DNA of 64,000 bases from Xylaria sp. FL1777 (Eukaryota; Ascomycota; Sordariomycetes; Xylariales; Xylariaceae): assembly GCA_022578965.1 (NCBI GenBank), contig MU400601.1:113159-177158 (forward strand). Reading direction: 5' to 3'. The notes under the pieces are model-generated. The model ran no database searches, was not told the origin of the DNA, and saw nothing but the letters and a program-made list of their open reading frames with translations. Positions 1 to 12,784 of the stretch are shown here, in pieces. Positions within the stretch are counted from its first letter, which is position 1. Each line of letters opens with the position of its first letter. The translations under genes and the position numbers were made by a program.

Positions 1-4
1 TCCC

Positions 5-1626
5 TTAGAAATCGTCTATAATCAAGCCCAAGATGAAGCAGTTGACGGCGAAGAAGACAAGGGAAGACAGCCACAGACCCGGCAGGAATGTGCTCAGGCC
101 CAGGAACTCGAGCTTGTAACCTTGCTGGAGCCACAACCCCTGAGCCACAACCCAGAGCGCGAGGGCGGTCACACCCAGGGTGGGCTTTCTTAATAGCGAT
201 GAATTTGGGAGGTAAAGTGGGAGGAAGACCATGTACCATAGGAAATACTTGGAGAAACAATTGTCAATCAGTAGAGGACGTAAGGGAGAAGGGAGAGGTT
301 TATGGTAGTATAGGGATAGGCATATACGTAAAGGCGAGGGAAAAGAAAGTGATACGAGGATGGAGGGAGGGAAGGGAAGGGAAGGGAACTCGTTGCGTGG
401 AATGTAAAAGGGGTACCAAGAAGATGAAGATGAAGAAGAGGAAAAAGAAAAAAAGATAACGCACGTACCTGACTTGTGCACACCTTGTTGAAGGCCACGA
501 AGGCGAAGGTCTGCGCCATCATGGTCGTGGCCAGGTCCTTCTTGGCGCCGACGAGGGGTATCAGTATGGTGGATAGAAGGAGCTGGGGCGCGAAGGCGAC
601 GGACTCCATCTTGATCGTCCACGGCGCTGTCTGGTGGTGAGGAGTCGACGGCAGCAAGGCCGAAGAAGCAGAAGACGACGACGACGTTAGATATAGGAGC
701 ACGTTGTAAGGGCTGAAGTTGTGGCGGTGATCGATCCGCGTCACGTGGTGCAGGTACGTGTGCGTCACGAACGGCATCCCGTAGACCACGTACATAACGA
801 TGTTGAGGCCTGCGAAGGTGGCGAGGCTGGTGAGGGTTAGCTGGATACGCTCCCGTGTAGCGAAGGCCGTGATTGTCCCTAGTAGAGTTATAGGGAGATC
901 GTGGTCCGGTTTTCTCTCGCCCGTCACGTCTCCCTTCGCTGCCCCTTTGCCTTTGGATGTGTCTTCTAGCTCAATAGGAGAAGCTGTTGTGGTAGTAACA
1001 GTAGTAGAAGCGGCCACCATGTGCTCATCGTCCATCCACCAGACAATAGCCGGTGCATAAATGAAGGGGTAGATCTTGAAGTGCACGCCAAGCCCCAGGA
1101 GCACGCCGGACAACACCACCCTCCTCTCGAGCACGGCCCACAGCAGCGCCGTGACTAGCACGCCCAAAAGGCCCTCGGAGCTGCCGCGCGTGCTAATAGT
1201 CGCGACCATGGGGTTGAGGAGCCAGATGCTCGCGAACCTGCAGGCACGATCAAGCGGCATGCGCATGTGGCGTCGCAGCACGCGGATAATCAGATAGCCT
1301 GCCAGCAGATCGGCGGCGGCGAAGAGGACCTTGCCCAGCGAGAAGCAGAAGGCACCGGGGAAGGTGGTTGGGTACAGGAGCCAGGCCAGCAGCGGCGTGT
1401 ACCGGTAGGTCTCACGCTCGTATGGGGAAGCGGAGGACGAAGAAGAGGAGGATGTGAATGTGAAGCGCGCCGCGTCGGTGAAGACCAAATAGTCGATGTC
1501 GGTGTACTTCACAGGCGAGTTGGCGTCTTGCCATAGCCCGTACAGCAGCATGCCGACGCGCAGCAGGGCTGCGGAGGCGAAGAGCGGGGATGGCCTCGAT
1601 ATCAGCGCTGCAATATTGAATGCCAT
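5..1626 (-). CDS. gpi14: GPI mannosyltransferase 1 (PIG-M / Gpi14), ER multi-pass enzyme
   Basis: Adds the first alpha-1,4 mannose to glucosaminyl-acyl-PI during GPI-anchor assembly, from dolichol-phosphate-mannose on the lumenal side of the ER. Two exons, 1626-469 and 247-5, with a 221-nt intron (donor GTACGT, acceptor CCAAG) join in frame to 466 residues ending at TAA 7-5. The family DXD motif is seen as YTDIDY (Asp43, Asp45), followed by the conserved TYRYTPLLAWLL stretch and the K/TSQ-YFLWY segment that the splice restores. Several hydrophobic helices follow. Two low-complexity Ser/Thr-rich insertions (near residues 55-65 and in a lumenal/cytosolic loop around residue 205-250) are typical fungal expansions. 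Reading straight through the intron instead gives a non-homologous tail, so the spliced form is preferred. Start chosen as the ATG giving the standard N-terminus. Family assignment is confident. Confidence 0.93.
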
Positions 1627-2075
1627 TTTTGAGCATCAGACGACTGGAGTGCCATGTACTGACTTGCTTTGTATACTTGGTTCGAATCTAGGGGAATGAA
1701 TCTAAGGGGCTTAAACCCCTATGTGCCGTGAATGTAGCTTTACTAACTGAGTATCGTTTAGCTAATTTTAAGTTGCTACATATAATTAGGTATTAATGTA
1801 GACATACAAAATGAGACGAGATCATTCTATCTCGCAATGATGATGTTGCTGTGCAGAGCTTGATGTTGTATACAGGATATTTGATGTCGTTATGGAAGTT
1901 TTGTAGTTTTGTAGTCCTCTTGTAGGTAGGGGAATATCCCCAGCTGCGGCCAGCTGGGCTGCTCCGCCAACAGCCAACAGCCAATCATGGTCACAACCCT
2001 CAGCAATAATGATAGAGCAGTCACCCACCCATGAACGATACCAGCAGCATCAACGTGTAACAGCTAATACCGAGC
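1627..2075. other. Non-coding interval between divergent genes
   Basis: About 450 bp separating the divergently transcribed gpi14-like and TRAX genes, so it probably holds both promoters. I see A+T-rich stretches but no recognisable RNA gene, repeat or ORF of note. A sequence resembling a tRNA B-box near 1678 has no matching acceptor stem. Confidence 0.5.
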
Positions 2076-3167
2076 ATGTCTGAAGTTATCGTCCCGAAAA
2101 AGAAAGACGGGCCCATGGGAGCTGGCGTTAAACGCGACTACCAGGGCAGAGAAAAGGGGAAGAAAGACTCGGGAGCGGTAGACCAGCCGCGCAATGCCTA
2201 TACCTCCATGTTCGAGTCCTTCCGGGATGAGCTCGACGAGCATCACGATCGCCGCATGAGGATCGGCAAGGTGTCGCGAGACGTCACCGCCCTCAGCAAG
2301 AAGATGTATGTCTGAATGTGCGTGAGAAGGAGAGAAATAATACACTAACTCTTCATCTTGTTCACTAGTATATTCTCCTTACAACGGTAAATTATTCACT
2401 TTCCTCTTGGATAAACTCATATTCCTCTCATCAAGTCACGAACTTCACTCACCCAGCCTATTCTTCTTTTGATACCATCTCATAATATTATTTAAATACT
2501 GACATTTATTATTAGTGTCCGGAAACTCTCCCAGCCTATCCCAGAGCGCATCCAGTCTGAGATCGATGGTCGCCTGAAGGAGATTGCCGAGCTTCTCGAG
2601 ACCATTCAGCCCGACGTGCAGGGTATGAACCGCCATCGGTACCCGCTGATCTGCCTCGAGGAGTTTGTCGAGGCCGTGTCGTTCGCCCACTACCTGCGTC
2701 ACCAGACCTTGATGAAGCCCGCCGAGGCCCAAGACGCTCTCCCGGCCGACATCCAGCTGACGGCGCCCGACTATGCCTTCGGCATCTTCGACCTCACGGG
2801 CGAGATGATGCGCTTCGCGACGGCAGTCACGGCGCTGAGCGGAAGCATGCCCGCGGGCGACAGACCCCAGAAGGGCAGCGGCGGCGAGGACCGCGGCGAC
2901 GAGGAGAGTGACGGGACGAGGAGGACGATTCTAACGGACATGCAAGACGTTAGCTCGATGCTACAGATCTGCCCGCCGCTGGGCGGCAGATTCAACTCCT
3001 ACGCCAAGAAGCTAGCCATCATGATCGAGCAGGTGCACAAGGTCGAGCGCCTAGGCTACGGCGTCACGGTCCGCGGCAACGAGCGGCCCAAGGGTTGGAT
3101 GCCCGATCTCAGCGAGGGATTCCCCGCGGGTGGGGACGGCGGCTACGATGTTACCATGACTGACTAA
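2076..3167 (+). CDS. Translin-associated factor X (TRAX), catalytic subunit of C3PO nuclease
   Basis: Partner of translin in the C3PO ribonuclease, which in Neurospora trims tRNA 5' leaders and in animals degrades passenger siRNA strands. Exons 2076-2305 and 2516-3167, with a 210-nt intron (GTATGT donor, CTGAC branch, TTATTAG acceptor), join in frame to 293 residues. The translin fold is seen in the second exon. The acidic catalytic residues expected for TRAX rather than translin are present: E126 and E129 in CLEEFVEAVSF and D169/E173 in FDLTGEMMR. The N-terminal 40 residues are basic and hydrophilic, as in TRAX homologues carrying a nuclear signal. A charged Gly/Asp/Glu-rich insertion (about residues 195-215) interrupts the helical domain. 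The translin gene itself is not in this window. Confidence 0.93.
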
Positions 3168-4088
3168 AGACCCATGCTCTTTTCATTTCCCTACCCCCTT
3201 TTCTTTGCATGTTTACAACTTGTCCCAATCGGAAGGAATACACACTAAGTATGTGTCTAACAAGGCTGGTTTTTCGTTACCTATTTTTTATGTTACACGG
3301 TGTTTGTCGGTTTTATCTATACTATGACATCCTAACATCCATACGACGTATCGGCATTCTTATTGTTCGGAACTTTAAAAAGGAAACGGGTCTCAAGATA
3401 GTATTCATACCGGATAGACTATGCGCGGGTATGAGTAGTCACTAAAAATACATTTGTACATCAAGAAGATGAGTTTACATGCAATGATGATAATTCTACA
3501 GTGGATATATTTAGTTCCTCAGCACAAAATCGTCTAAATGAAAATGATGGAATCAATCAGTTACTTTTGGCTCTACACTAACGACGTTCACATCAAGCAA
3601 TTGAGCAAAGAGCATGAGCATCTATGAAGAAGCGAAGCCCCGTGGATATCATCTACTATTAAAAATGTGGTATCAATAAGCTCCTCCCTATCCCATCCGC
3701 ACAAGGCTGATGCCTCCGTATCACACAAATCCCATTTCTCTATCATGTACATGACCTGTTCTCCGTCGTAACGCAAAACCAGGCTCGTGCAATTTCCAAA
3801 GCCATTAACTTTATTTTGTCTCGTTCTCCATTTCCTTCTCCCTTCCGCCCCACCAAAAAAAAGGATCCAAGGCGTCATAGTCTCCTATTGTTTAAGGCGA
3901 TAAACCCGGTTTATCTTATATATCGTAGTCGTGTAAAAATCCGTGCGTATAAAACCGCGGGGTATAATTAACTTTTTTTTAATTGGCTTGTTTTTAGCTG
4001 TTTTCGTTTGTCATTGTGCAAGAACGAAAACATGTATACGCTTGGGCTTCGCCCGGGGTATCCTCGCATGGCCGCATACAATATGCGC
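3168..4088. other. Intergenic region between convergent genes
   Basis: About 0.9 kb between the ends of the TRAX and acetate-transporter genes. It should contain both 3' untranslated regions. It has T-rich tracts and one open frame of 96 codons on the minus strand (3588-3878) with no recognisable domain, which I do not call a gene. Confidence 0.5.
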
Positions 4089-5138
4089 TTAGACAGTCTC
4101 GCGCTCGGTCTTGGCGCGGGCCTCACGACCCTTCTCAGACCAGGGGAAGTGGAAGACGGGGATGATGAAGAACGAGTTGCTATTGAGGATTGTTAGCCAA
4201 TGTTTCTTCCTCAAACAAACAAACTTGGTGTATTATTTATGCTTCATCAAACTTACCTAGTGTCAGCAATACCAGCAAAGGCATTGTACCACGCCAAGAA
4301 AGCGGCAAACAAGCCAAAAACACCACCAGCCTTTTGCAGGCCTACGGCAGTCCCGCTACCGTTGCTTGCGGCGAACTCGGATGCGGCCAGGAACAGGAAG
4401 GCCAGGTCGAGGTTCAAGAACAGCAAGCAGAACATGACGGTTGAGCGTAGAGTGAGAATGAACAAAATAAAGGTGAAGATGAACCAGCCGATCAGGAAGA
4501 AGCCGAGTACCGAGGCGGTATCGGCTTCGGAAGTGTACTCGGCGAGGACCGCGAAGCCCGGGGTCAAGATGATGGCGTACGAGATCCAGAAACCACCATA
4601 CGAGGATAGGGCGGTGGCACCGAAAGTGTTACCCACAGCCATCTCCCTGTAAGACAAGCAATTGTGTTAGCGAGAACATGCGATAGTCAAGGCACGACGG
4701 TGGGACTGGCGCGGACGCAAACAGAGCGGAAATGGAACTTGGGGGTTTCACTCACCACATACCAGCGAGAAGCTGGACGAGACCGCCGTAGCCATAGGCG
4801 AGCGAGAGGGCGATGTTGGGCACGGCGACGCCTCGGGCCTGGACGTTCACGAGCGACAGGACGAAGGTGGTGAGCGCGAAGGCGGAGAGGCCCAGAGGAG
4901 CCGGGTTGGCGAGCTTCCTGCGCTCGGTAGGCCGGTACAGACCAGGCTGGAACTCACCACCGAAGGCAGCGAGCCTTGGCTCGCCACCAGTGTGGGCATG
5001 GTAGAGGGGGTTGCCGCCGTAGTCGTAACGTTGAGTGGGCGGGTTCGTGCCGTTGACATCGGCGCCGGTGCTGTCGGGCGCCGTGCTGATTTCCTTCTCC
5101 CCGGCAGGTGGTGCCGCTTGGTAATCCGGAGAGGCCAT
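4089..5138 (-). CDS. GPR1/FUN34/YaaH family acetate (ammonium) transporter, Ady2/AcpA-like
   Basis: Plasma-membrane carrier of the acetate-uptake/ammonia-export family. Three exons, 5138-4756, 4646-4257 and 4179-4089, join in frame (phases 2 and 2) to 287 residues. The family signature NPAPLGL is at residues 78-84, preceded by a soluble N-terminus with [10 protein letters not shown], and followed by six predicted membrane helices. The first splice restores the conserved [15 protein letters not shown] segment. The short last exon supplies a charged cytosolic tail ([13 protein letters not shown]). Introns are 109 and 77 nt with GTGAGT and GTAAGT donors. Family members are induced by acetate and repressed by glucose, but I see no site here that proves this. 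Whether acetate or ammonium is the physiological substrate cannot be read from sequence. Confidence 0.94.
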
Positions 5139-8100
5139 TCTTCTTGGTGTTGTACTTTTTTTGTGACCTATCAGTTGGATATGGGCCTTATATTAATGTT
5201 GATACTGGTGTTGATGTTGATAATATAGCTAGCTATAGAACAAGCCAGGCTCTAAGAAAGCGATCTGTGTGGAGGAACTCGCCACGAAGCAACCGAAACC
5301 CACGGCACAAGTGATATAAAAAAAGAGACTCAAATCAAGGAAGAGGAGTAAGAGGGGAGAGAGACAGGAATGATATTTATGAATAGTTGGGCGGAGAAGC
5401 ATGTCCATGGTACATTATAGGACACTATAATCCATGTGGGTGATCGTGGAATTGCCTGTATACCAGGTACCTGTAGGTAGGTAGCTTGGCACCCCCAGAT
5501 ACTGTAAGTACACCACAACCGCACTAGGGTATGCTCTCCTCACTCGACTACTGCAGGCCGAGGGCACAGAGGCCTGTTCCCACTTCCTTTTCTTCCCTGT
5601 TTCACTCTGCAGTACACTAAGCCTCTTCGCTGGTCGTGCAACCAGGGTCCTGGCTACCCTAGTACTCCCCCAGTTAGCCCCGGCCAGTAGCCCGGCGACT
5701 CTTTTGATTTGCTGGGCTTCTGCTGACAAGCCTTCTCTCATAGGTCTTATATGTATAGGCGGCAAGGTGGTACTACCTACCTACATACCTACTTAAGTAC
5801 GTACACAGATTAGGGTATGTATACTGGTAACACTTGACAATGTTGATACCTGCGGTCAAAGATACCTATTTTGGCGTGTTTCTAGAAGAGCACTAACAGT
5901 AGCTATTGTTCGGGAATAGCGAATTCTTTGTTGGCTACACGTAATAGAATAGTTGGTTGTAGTGTGCATTGGAAATACCTAACCGTTCTGGGTCAATATA
6001 CGCAGTAGGGCTACCGAGGAGGGGGAAGGCCACCAGACAGGCGTGCCACCGGAGATACACTAGTGAAGCCCGCCCTGTAAGATCATCTCATAATACTACC
6101 CAGTATATATTAGATGGCTACGCTAGTATCGTAGCAAATGCCTATTATAGAATATATGCGTGGTGTACCACCATGGTACTGGTGCTGTCAAATTCTTTCA
6201 TGCTCTAGATAGTGAACAATTGGTCATTTTCAAAGCAACCTACCTACTGATCTGCTATTGGTAAAATACACACGCATATGCGTAGACAGTTACTGCTTAC
6301 GCTTGGCTCGGAGTTGCTAGCACCAAACGTCGACAGATCGAGATGATGGTGTATAAGAAGAGCGTCGCAATCGCAGATCGCCGACTATGCGTACATGATG
6401 AACAATTGCTTTACAAGCCAGAATTTCAAATTAAGGGGAGAACCGGTGTTCTCTACGCTAGTTTTAAACTCAGTCCGCTAACATTCAGCCTCGGTAGTTG
6501 CCACCAAGCTATCACACAGTAGCACCGGCAATAACAGCCATCGTCCCAAAACATCTCCTACCGTCACACTTGTACGAGCTTCGAAGAGTACGCGACTTAC
6601 TTAGACTACACTAGTGTCTGTACGTCTGTACGCTACTGTAGTGCATTGTAATTACCATACCCAGCAGTCCTTCTAGAAAGGTAGTGTAGCCCGAAAAGCA
6701 AAAAAGCAAATCAGCCAAAAAGCAAGCCACTCTCCGAACCAGACCATCCATGATGGATCGCTAACACTGCGTACATTGGAGTTGTGATTATGTATGCAGG
6801 TACACCATACCAGTACTACATATACACACACGTGAAATAGAAACGTGGCTGGGATGATTTGATAATGGACCTGTCCTCATCCATGCGGTTTTCGGCTCTT
6901 TACAAATGTTCTGATGTTCAGCTGATGTGTTTTTTTTTTTAGTCAGGCATAGGGATATACGTATACATCAACCTCGTACGCAATATCTGCTGATGGGGTT
7001 GTGTGAAGGATCACTCGAATCATCGGACCAATGGCTCTGCTCGTACGCATAGGCTGGGCAGAGCTGGGGAATTGCGATTGCGATCGCGGTAGGGATTGGG
7101 GATGAGGATGGGGTTCTCGCTTCGCTTTGGTGACTCCCCGCCAGTGCCCCAGCTGATGTTTCTTGGCACCGCTGACGCCATGTAGGCAGTGGGACAAGAC
7201 CCTGAAGAATACTGGGTGAGATACTGTAATAGGCATTAGATCCGGCAGAATTCCGCCCACATCTTTGTATATGTAGTGGGTGTCAACGAAGCCCTCCTAG
7301 GACCTCCCAGGATCAGGGTATTTTCCCCCGCATCTTGTCATCTTCTCCGTCTTTTCTTGGACCCCAACGACAACGAACCCAAAGACCAACCAGCAAAACC
7401 AGCTACCTACCTGCATACACACACAGTGAGTGAGAGTAAGAGGGGAAGAGACAAAAAGAGAGACAGCAATGACAAGAAGTAGGATGGATCCAGGTCAGGC
7501 TAGTGCCTCGCTAACGTTCTAGAACAGAAGCACGGCAGAACACAACGGCTTCCAGAGCCGCCAAAGATTAGTAGTGTATACGTAACATCACTTCCCTTTA
7601 TCCGGGCTTCTATAGTATATGATGTATGAGTCTTATTAATTCCCGGGTCGAGTATCAGCCCATTCCGACGGTCATCCAGCAAAAAAGAACAGGCGATCAA
7701 ACTCGAAGGAATCGATCGCATCGGTAAACGTGGCTGAACCGAAAACGAAGAATGGGTTGATAATGGGTTGTTGTGACCTGCTAGCGTGATGGGAAACGAC
7801 AGCCAACAACACGAACGCTTCCTCCGCCATGCAATGCGATATACGCAGTACGCAGTACGTGTAGTTGGCACCAAGAGACGCCCAGCGACATACCTACATA
7901 CAAATACTACATACGCAGAGTACAGCTGACCTAACAGACCTCGATAGGTGGTGGGTACCTTTTAGCATACATATAACGTGCACTGGTCTAATATACTACT
8001 GGCGATGTGTATCTAGACTCTCCCACGCATCCGAGCACGTCGCAACCCTACTGCGTAATCTGGCCTGCAGGGTCCGTCATGCGCATGAAATCACTAACAA

Positions 8101-8988
8101 CAGGAAGCACGCCTACTCAGGACATTAGATCCATCCTCCTCTGCTGGGATGCCCCGGCTCTACAGTAAAACATCCAAAATGGTATACACTGCATTTGGTA
8201 GCCGCAAATCCGGGGGACTCCTCAGCGCGCCTCCAAGCCTGCTCTTACCTACCTCCCATCTACTACACTACTAGAGCCTTGGGAGCTAGCTAAGTAGGTA
8301 GTGTGCAATCTAGTGGCCATTTCATGAAGAACATCACGACAACATATCCGAGCGTCCCGGTGGTGGCTCTTACACTATAGGTTATTTCTATGACATATTA
8401 GTAAGTAGTTGTATAGTATCAATCTTACTAATACTATCTCCTTCATCTTCTGTGCATTACCCATCTGATTCGCAATATCCACAGCTGGTGATGGATCCCC
8501 GGCGATGCTGTGACGATAGTGCTACAAATACAATGTAGTACGCAGCAGTCCATATACGTACGCATATGTATACGTCGTACATAGACGTCCGCGCGCGCCA
8601 ACACACTTAGACATACATACTTATTATTCAAGACATTAAGTAAATGCGGAGGATGCCGTTCCCATGAAAACAGCCTTTGTGACAACTTATCTCTCAAGAC
8701 GCACTAGCAGTCTAGTTAATGGATATCGCTGATGAAGTGAAGCGCTGATGCGCGCACGATGAAACATAATTAAATATAGTATAATACTATCTTGGTACAA
8801 ATCCACTTATTGACTAGAAATTTTTGAAAAGACAGTAGATCTTAGTAGATTGGAAGGTAGCATTGCTAAAGCAATCGTTTAATAACGAACGACGTTTAGT
8901 CTCTATGAGATTTTACTAATTTATCTACCTAAACAGCGACACGCGGGACCCGATCTTCCGGTGACAGCGACACCCAATCCCGTTTCCA
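5139..8988. other. Long gene-free interval with TACCTA and TACGCAGTA motifs
   Basis: About 3.85 kb without a supported gene. All open frames are short, lack family resemblance and overlap on both strands. The stretch beside the transporter start (5139-5330) is its likely promoter and carries several imperfect GTTGAT repeats. Further out there are clusters of TACCTAC (5771-5800 and near 8250), several GTAC-rich palindromes, and copies of TACGCAGTA or its complement at 5999, 7842, 7849 and 8049. No tRNA or rRNA structure is apparent. Confidence 0.55.
5771..5800. repeat. TACCTAC short tandem cluster
   Basis: Short near-tandem run of TACC/TACA tetranucleotides ending in a TTAAGTAC palindrome. 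The same TACCTA or TAGGTA core recurs in the other intergenic regions of this window (for example 5465-5485, 8248, 15712, 22906-22962) and not visibly in coding exons. Confidence 0.6.
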
Positions 8989-11855
8989 TCAATAACGCGA
9001 ACGACGGACATCCTGCTCACTACCCGAGAACTCGGCGTTCTCGTCCTCGTGTGGGCCCTGGTCATCGTCGTCGTAAATCGCGGTACCTTCTTCTTCTTCT
9101 TCTACCTCTGCTGCTGCTACTTCCTCCTCGTCATCGTCATCGATGCTCCGCCGTGGTCGGCGCTGCATGAAGTTCTTAAAGCCACGGCTCATTCGTACGA
9201 CGCTACGGAGGTGCTTGTCAGTTACTATGACAACGTCGGCGTCGTCGTCGAGGGCGTCGCTCTCGGCGAGCGCGACGGCCGTCTGAAGAGCGTTGCGGAT
9301 CTCGCGGCCGTTCCAGCGAAGCGAGCGCACGTCGCCGCTGGCCCAGGCGTACTCGCGGGCAGTGACGGCGACGTGGACATGGCCGCCGGCGTCGCGCTCG
9401 AGGCGCTCAAAGCTGTGCATCCAGATGCGCTCGCGGTCCGTGTCGGTCAGCGCGCCGTAGTGCAGCGCCACGTGGATGCGCGACGTGAAGGCAGAGTCGA
9501 ACGTCTGCACGCGGTTCGTCGTCAGGAAGAGCACGCCACGGTAGTACTCAAGCGCCCGCAGGAACACAGATACGAGCCCGTTGCGCTCTATGTCCTTGGT
9601 GCGCCGTGACTCGAGGTACACGTCGGCCTCGTCTAGCAGTACGATGGCCCCGAACCGCTCGCCCAGCGACAGGAAGTACTCGAGGTTCATCTCCACCTGG
9701 TGTGTGTCCGTGCTCAGGTCGCCGCTGGTGAGGGACAGGAGCGGACGATGCGTCAGCTCGGCCACGCACTCTGCCGTGCATGTCTTGCCTATAACACAAA
9801 CACCATGTCAGCAACTCACGATATCTAGATAGATGGATGATGATGATGCTTGCTTACCGACGCCCGGCGAGCCGTGCAACAAGAAGATGCGGCCCTGACC
9901 CTTGTTCTTCACGAAGTCCTTGGGCCACGCCGACACTTGGCCGTCGGCGCTGGCGAACTTCCCGATAAGCGCCTTGACTGTTGCCTTGATTTCGTAGTCG
10001 AGCACAAGGTACTTGAACGCCTCCCTGTCAAACTTGATGTCAGAGAGCTTCTCCACGTGGAAGTGGGCCCATCGCCGCTCGTCTAGCAAGAATCCCGCGA
10101 TGACCTTGGAGACAACGTGGTAGTACAGGTCGTTCTCGGGCGCTTTGTCTTTTTGGGGGCTCAGGTCTTGGAACACGGCAAATGGGCTCAGCTCGTCGCT
10201 GTGTTCGCCTTGGCCGCAGTCGCGGCAGCCGCAACGAGACGCCAAGTAGGGGAGCTGGTCGAACGAAGTCGGGAGTGGTGGCGGGTTGCCATTGTCGTCA
10301 TATGGGAAGCAGCGGCGGCCCCTCAGCGGACAGTTCTGCCAGTTGCGCTCGTAGCCCTCGCCGTCGACGATGACTCGCCCGCTCATGTATCCCGTCGGAA
10401 AGCTGCTGTAATCGACAGAGCGGGTTAGGCTTTTCCTCGCAAGATCCCCCTCGTACGCCTTGTAGCTCGGCTTCTTGTAGAGCTCCCAGGTAAGTTTACC
10501 CAGCCGAATCTGCTCGGCGCTCACCTCCGAAGGCAATTTGTTCTTGTCCTCGCCCGTGAAGAACCGAACCGGGATGACGGGGAGATTATGGATGGCCTCC
10601 TCTCCTGAAAATGGGTCGATATCGAATGTGTGCATCCTGCGACGCAGTTTACCGTCAGAGTACATATAGTTCCAGCAATCGACTATCGAGCCCGGGGTTA
10701 GTAATCTCTGTTTTTTTCTTCTTTTCTTTGCTAGCTCAATAGGGATTACGGGATAAGAAACTAAGATCAAACCCTCCAAGTAGATCATAGCCAACTGTTA
10801 GAGGGTAAAGAGATCTCTGTTAGTACTTACTAGAATAGCTACACAGCCCATCTGCATTAGTAGTGACCTTCTTGGAGACACGAGAGATCACAAAAGGGGA
10901 CCAGGCGTTGTCATGTCGGGTGTAGATGACCTCTCCTGGTTGTAGAAGGAGCCAGAGCCAGTCGTAGGTCACTGTCGGTATCTTACGGCTGTGTCGGTCT
11001 GCTTCCTCGCGAATCTTCTGACCGTACGTCTGGTCGAGGAATCCTATAAGGATGTCGATATGCTTGGACGTGGTAGATGCGTATTCTTCGTCATGGGTTT
11101 TGGGCTGGGACGTCTTGTACTGCAGGAGAGCTGCACGGTGATGCACTAGAACGAAGTAGGGTGCCCCAATCTCGACCTCATCGCCCGTGAAGGACGTGCC
11201 GGGATAGTAGCCGACCACGGCCGCGAGGGCGTTGATGAGATGACGGGACCGGATCACCATAGAAGTATTTTCAGACCTGGCAACCCGCATACCGGATTCA
11301 TCTTCGCCATTGGCACGTGGTGGGCCATACTCCCACTCGTGACGGCGAGGGGCGTATCTATGTCCATAGTGAGGAGGAGGATAGTCGTCATAACTTGGCT
11401 GGCTTGCTACAAGAGAGGTAGATACGACTGTGACGATCTCTAGTACGGGCTTCTTCTTATCCTTCTTGGCTTCCTGGTCTAAAGCCTCTCCGAGGTTGGG
11501 GTCGATAGGCTTAGGGCCACGGCGAACTGGTAGCATGTTAGTAAGGCCGAAAAATGATCGGTTTTGCCATATGAAGACGGGGTAAGTCCCGAAGTACTAT
11601 TGTTAGAAGACAGTGCTACGCAGAGCCGTGGGGAAAAACAGAAATAAGGGAAATGATAGAGGATGAAGGCATGGCAAACTAACCTTCCACAAGCCCCTTG
11701 CCGATTTCTTTATACTGGAGAACATAACAGACATCAGGGACGTCGTCGTCAGCAAGGTCTACCGAAGACGATGTATCAACTACTAGTTCATCCTTAGTGC
11801 GGCCAGTAGACGGCGCGATGTCCTCAAAGCTTGCAATCGAGTTTGTATCTTCCAT
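8989..11855 (-). CDS. AAA-family ATPase with fungal N-terminal DUF7025-type domain
   Basis: Large fungal family of AAA ATPases of unknown cellular role. Four exons, 11855-11684, 11526-10831, 10682-9858 and 9788-8989, join in frame to 830 residues. Two introns have perfect TACTAAC branch points just before the acceptor. The N-terminal half (about 60-500) matches the DUF7025-like arrangement of these proteins, with a Cys-rich CGCRDC stretch near residue 420. The ATPase core has Walker A GSPGVGKT (560-567, split by the last intron), Walker B IVLLDEAD (D617, E618), sensor-1 FLTTNR (N656) and a candidate arginine finger at R668. The C-terminus is strongly acidic (runs of Asp and Glu). The domain family name is from memory of the family; the ATPase motifs are directly visible. 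Substrate is unknown. Confidence 0.88.
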
Positions 11856-12784
11856 CCTGACTTGAAGTATGTGAAATTTGGGGAGAGAAGGGGAAACGTG
11901 CAGGCTGGTGAGGGGATGATGAGACTAGTCTAGCCCCGGATCTGAGTGTTGGAATTATCAGGATCACATCGACTTTAAGAGTTAGTTAGGTATCTACCTA
12001 TCTCACACTCATCGAGGGCGGTCATAGTTAGGTAAACAAGGCAGAACAGAGCCCCCTTCCCCCCCAAAAGGTGGCTGAAAGGTCGGTGACTGTGCCGGCT
12101 TACACACAGCATGCATGATGCAGCATAAAACAGCATTTCCAGGCAGAAAAGTCAGCAGCGGCAGGCAACAAAGCAGGCAGTGAGGCAGCAGTGCACTTTC
12201 CCGACAACCTTCAACGGATAGTGGCCAATTAGATATTGGCTGATGTCATGCACAACGTTTCTTCGGTAGACCGCAGATCAATCAGCCTCCTGTAATCGCT
12301 GTATCCCCCGCTGCGACGACATGCAGACACTGCATTAGGTAAAGTCTTGGCAGCTGAGAGCCGCGGGAAGCGGCCATCTCCTTGAGAGTCGAAAGATTGG
12401 GATGGTGTAGCGGTGCCTCTCTAATACAGTGAAATACCTCTTAGGTCTGTCTAGTTTGATGCCAGCGGTTGACTTGACGGTGTACTATCTGTGATGATAA
12501 AGTAATAATTATCTATAACGATATGTTCAGCATCCAGCCAGTAAAATCTATGATCGTAGAACTATGTTTGATACTGCCACCCCGTAGTATAGGTGAACAC
12601 CTTGGTCGTAGCTATGCATACATATTGTCTCATCCCATAGATGAGAAGCGCCCCCAAGACTCACTCATCACACCAATCCCCGTGAGGGAGCCTAGTGGCA
12701 GGTATGGCATGCCGTCTAACTGCTGTCATCCAAAACTCGAACATTTCTTGTATATCCAATTGGCCTTACTGCCTGTCAGACGGT
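11856..12784. other. Intergenic region upstream of the AAA ATPase
   Basis: About 0.9 kb between the ATPase start and the end of the M28 carboxypeptidase gene, both on the minus strand. It contains a GTTAGGTATCTACCTA palindromic stretch near 11990, a C-rich run at 12055-12066 and GCAG-rich short repeats around 12100-12190. No coding or RNA gene is seen; the open frame at 12523-12816 shows no family features and overlaps the neighbouring 3' exon. Confidence 0.5.

Noticed and set aside
3588..3878. 96-codon minus-strand open frame
   Set aside because: No start context, domain or splice partner, and it lies in a probable 3' untranslated interval.
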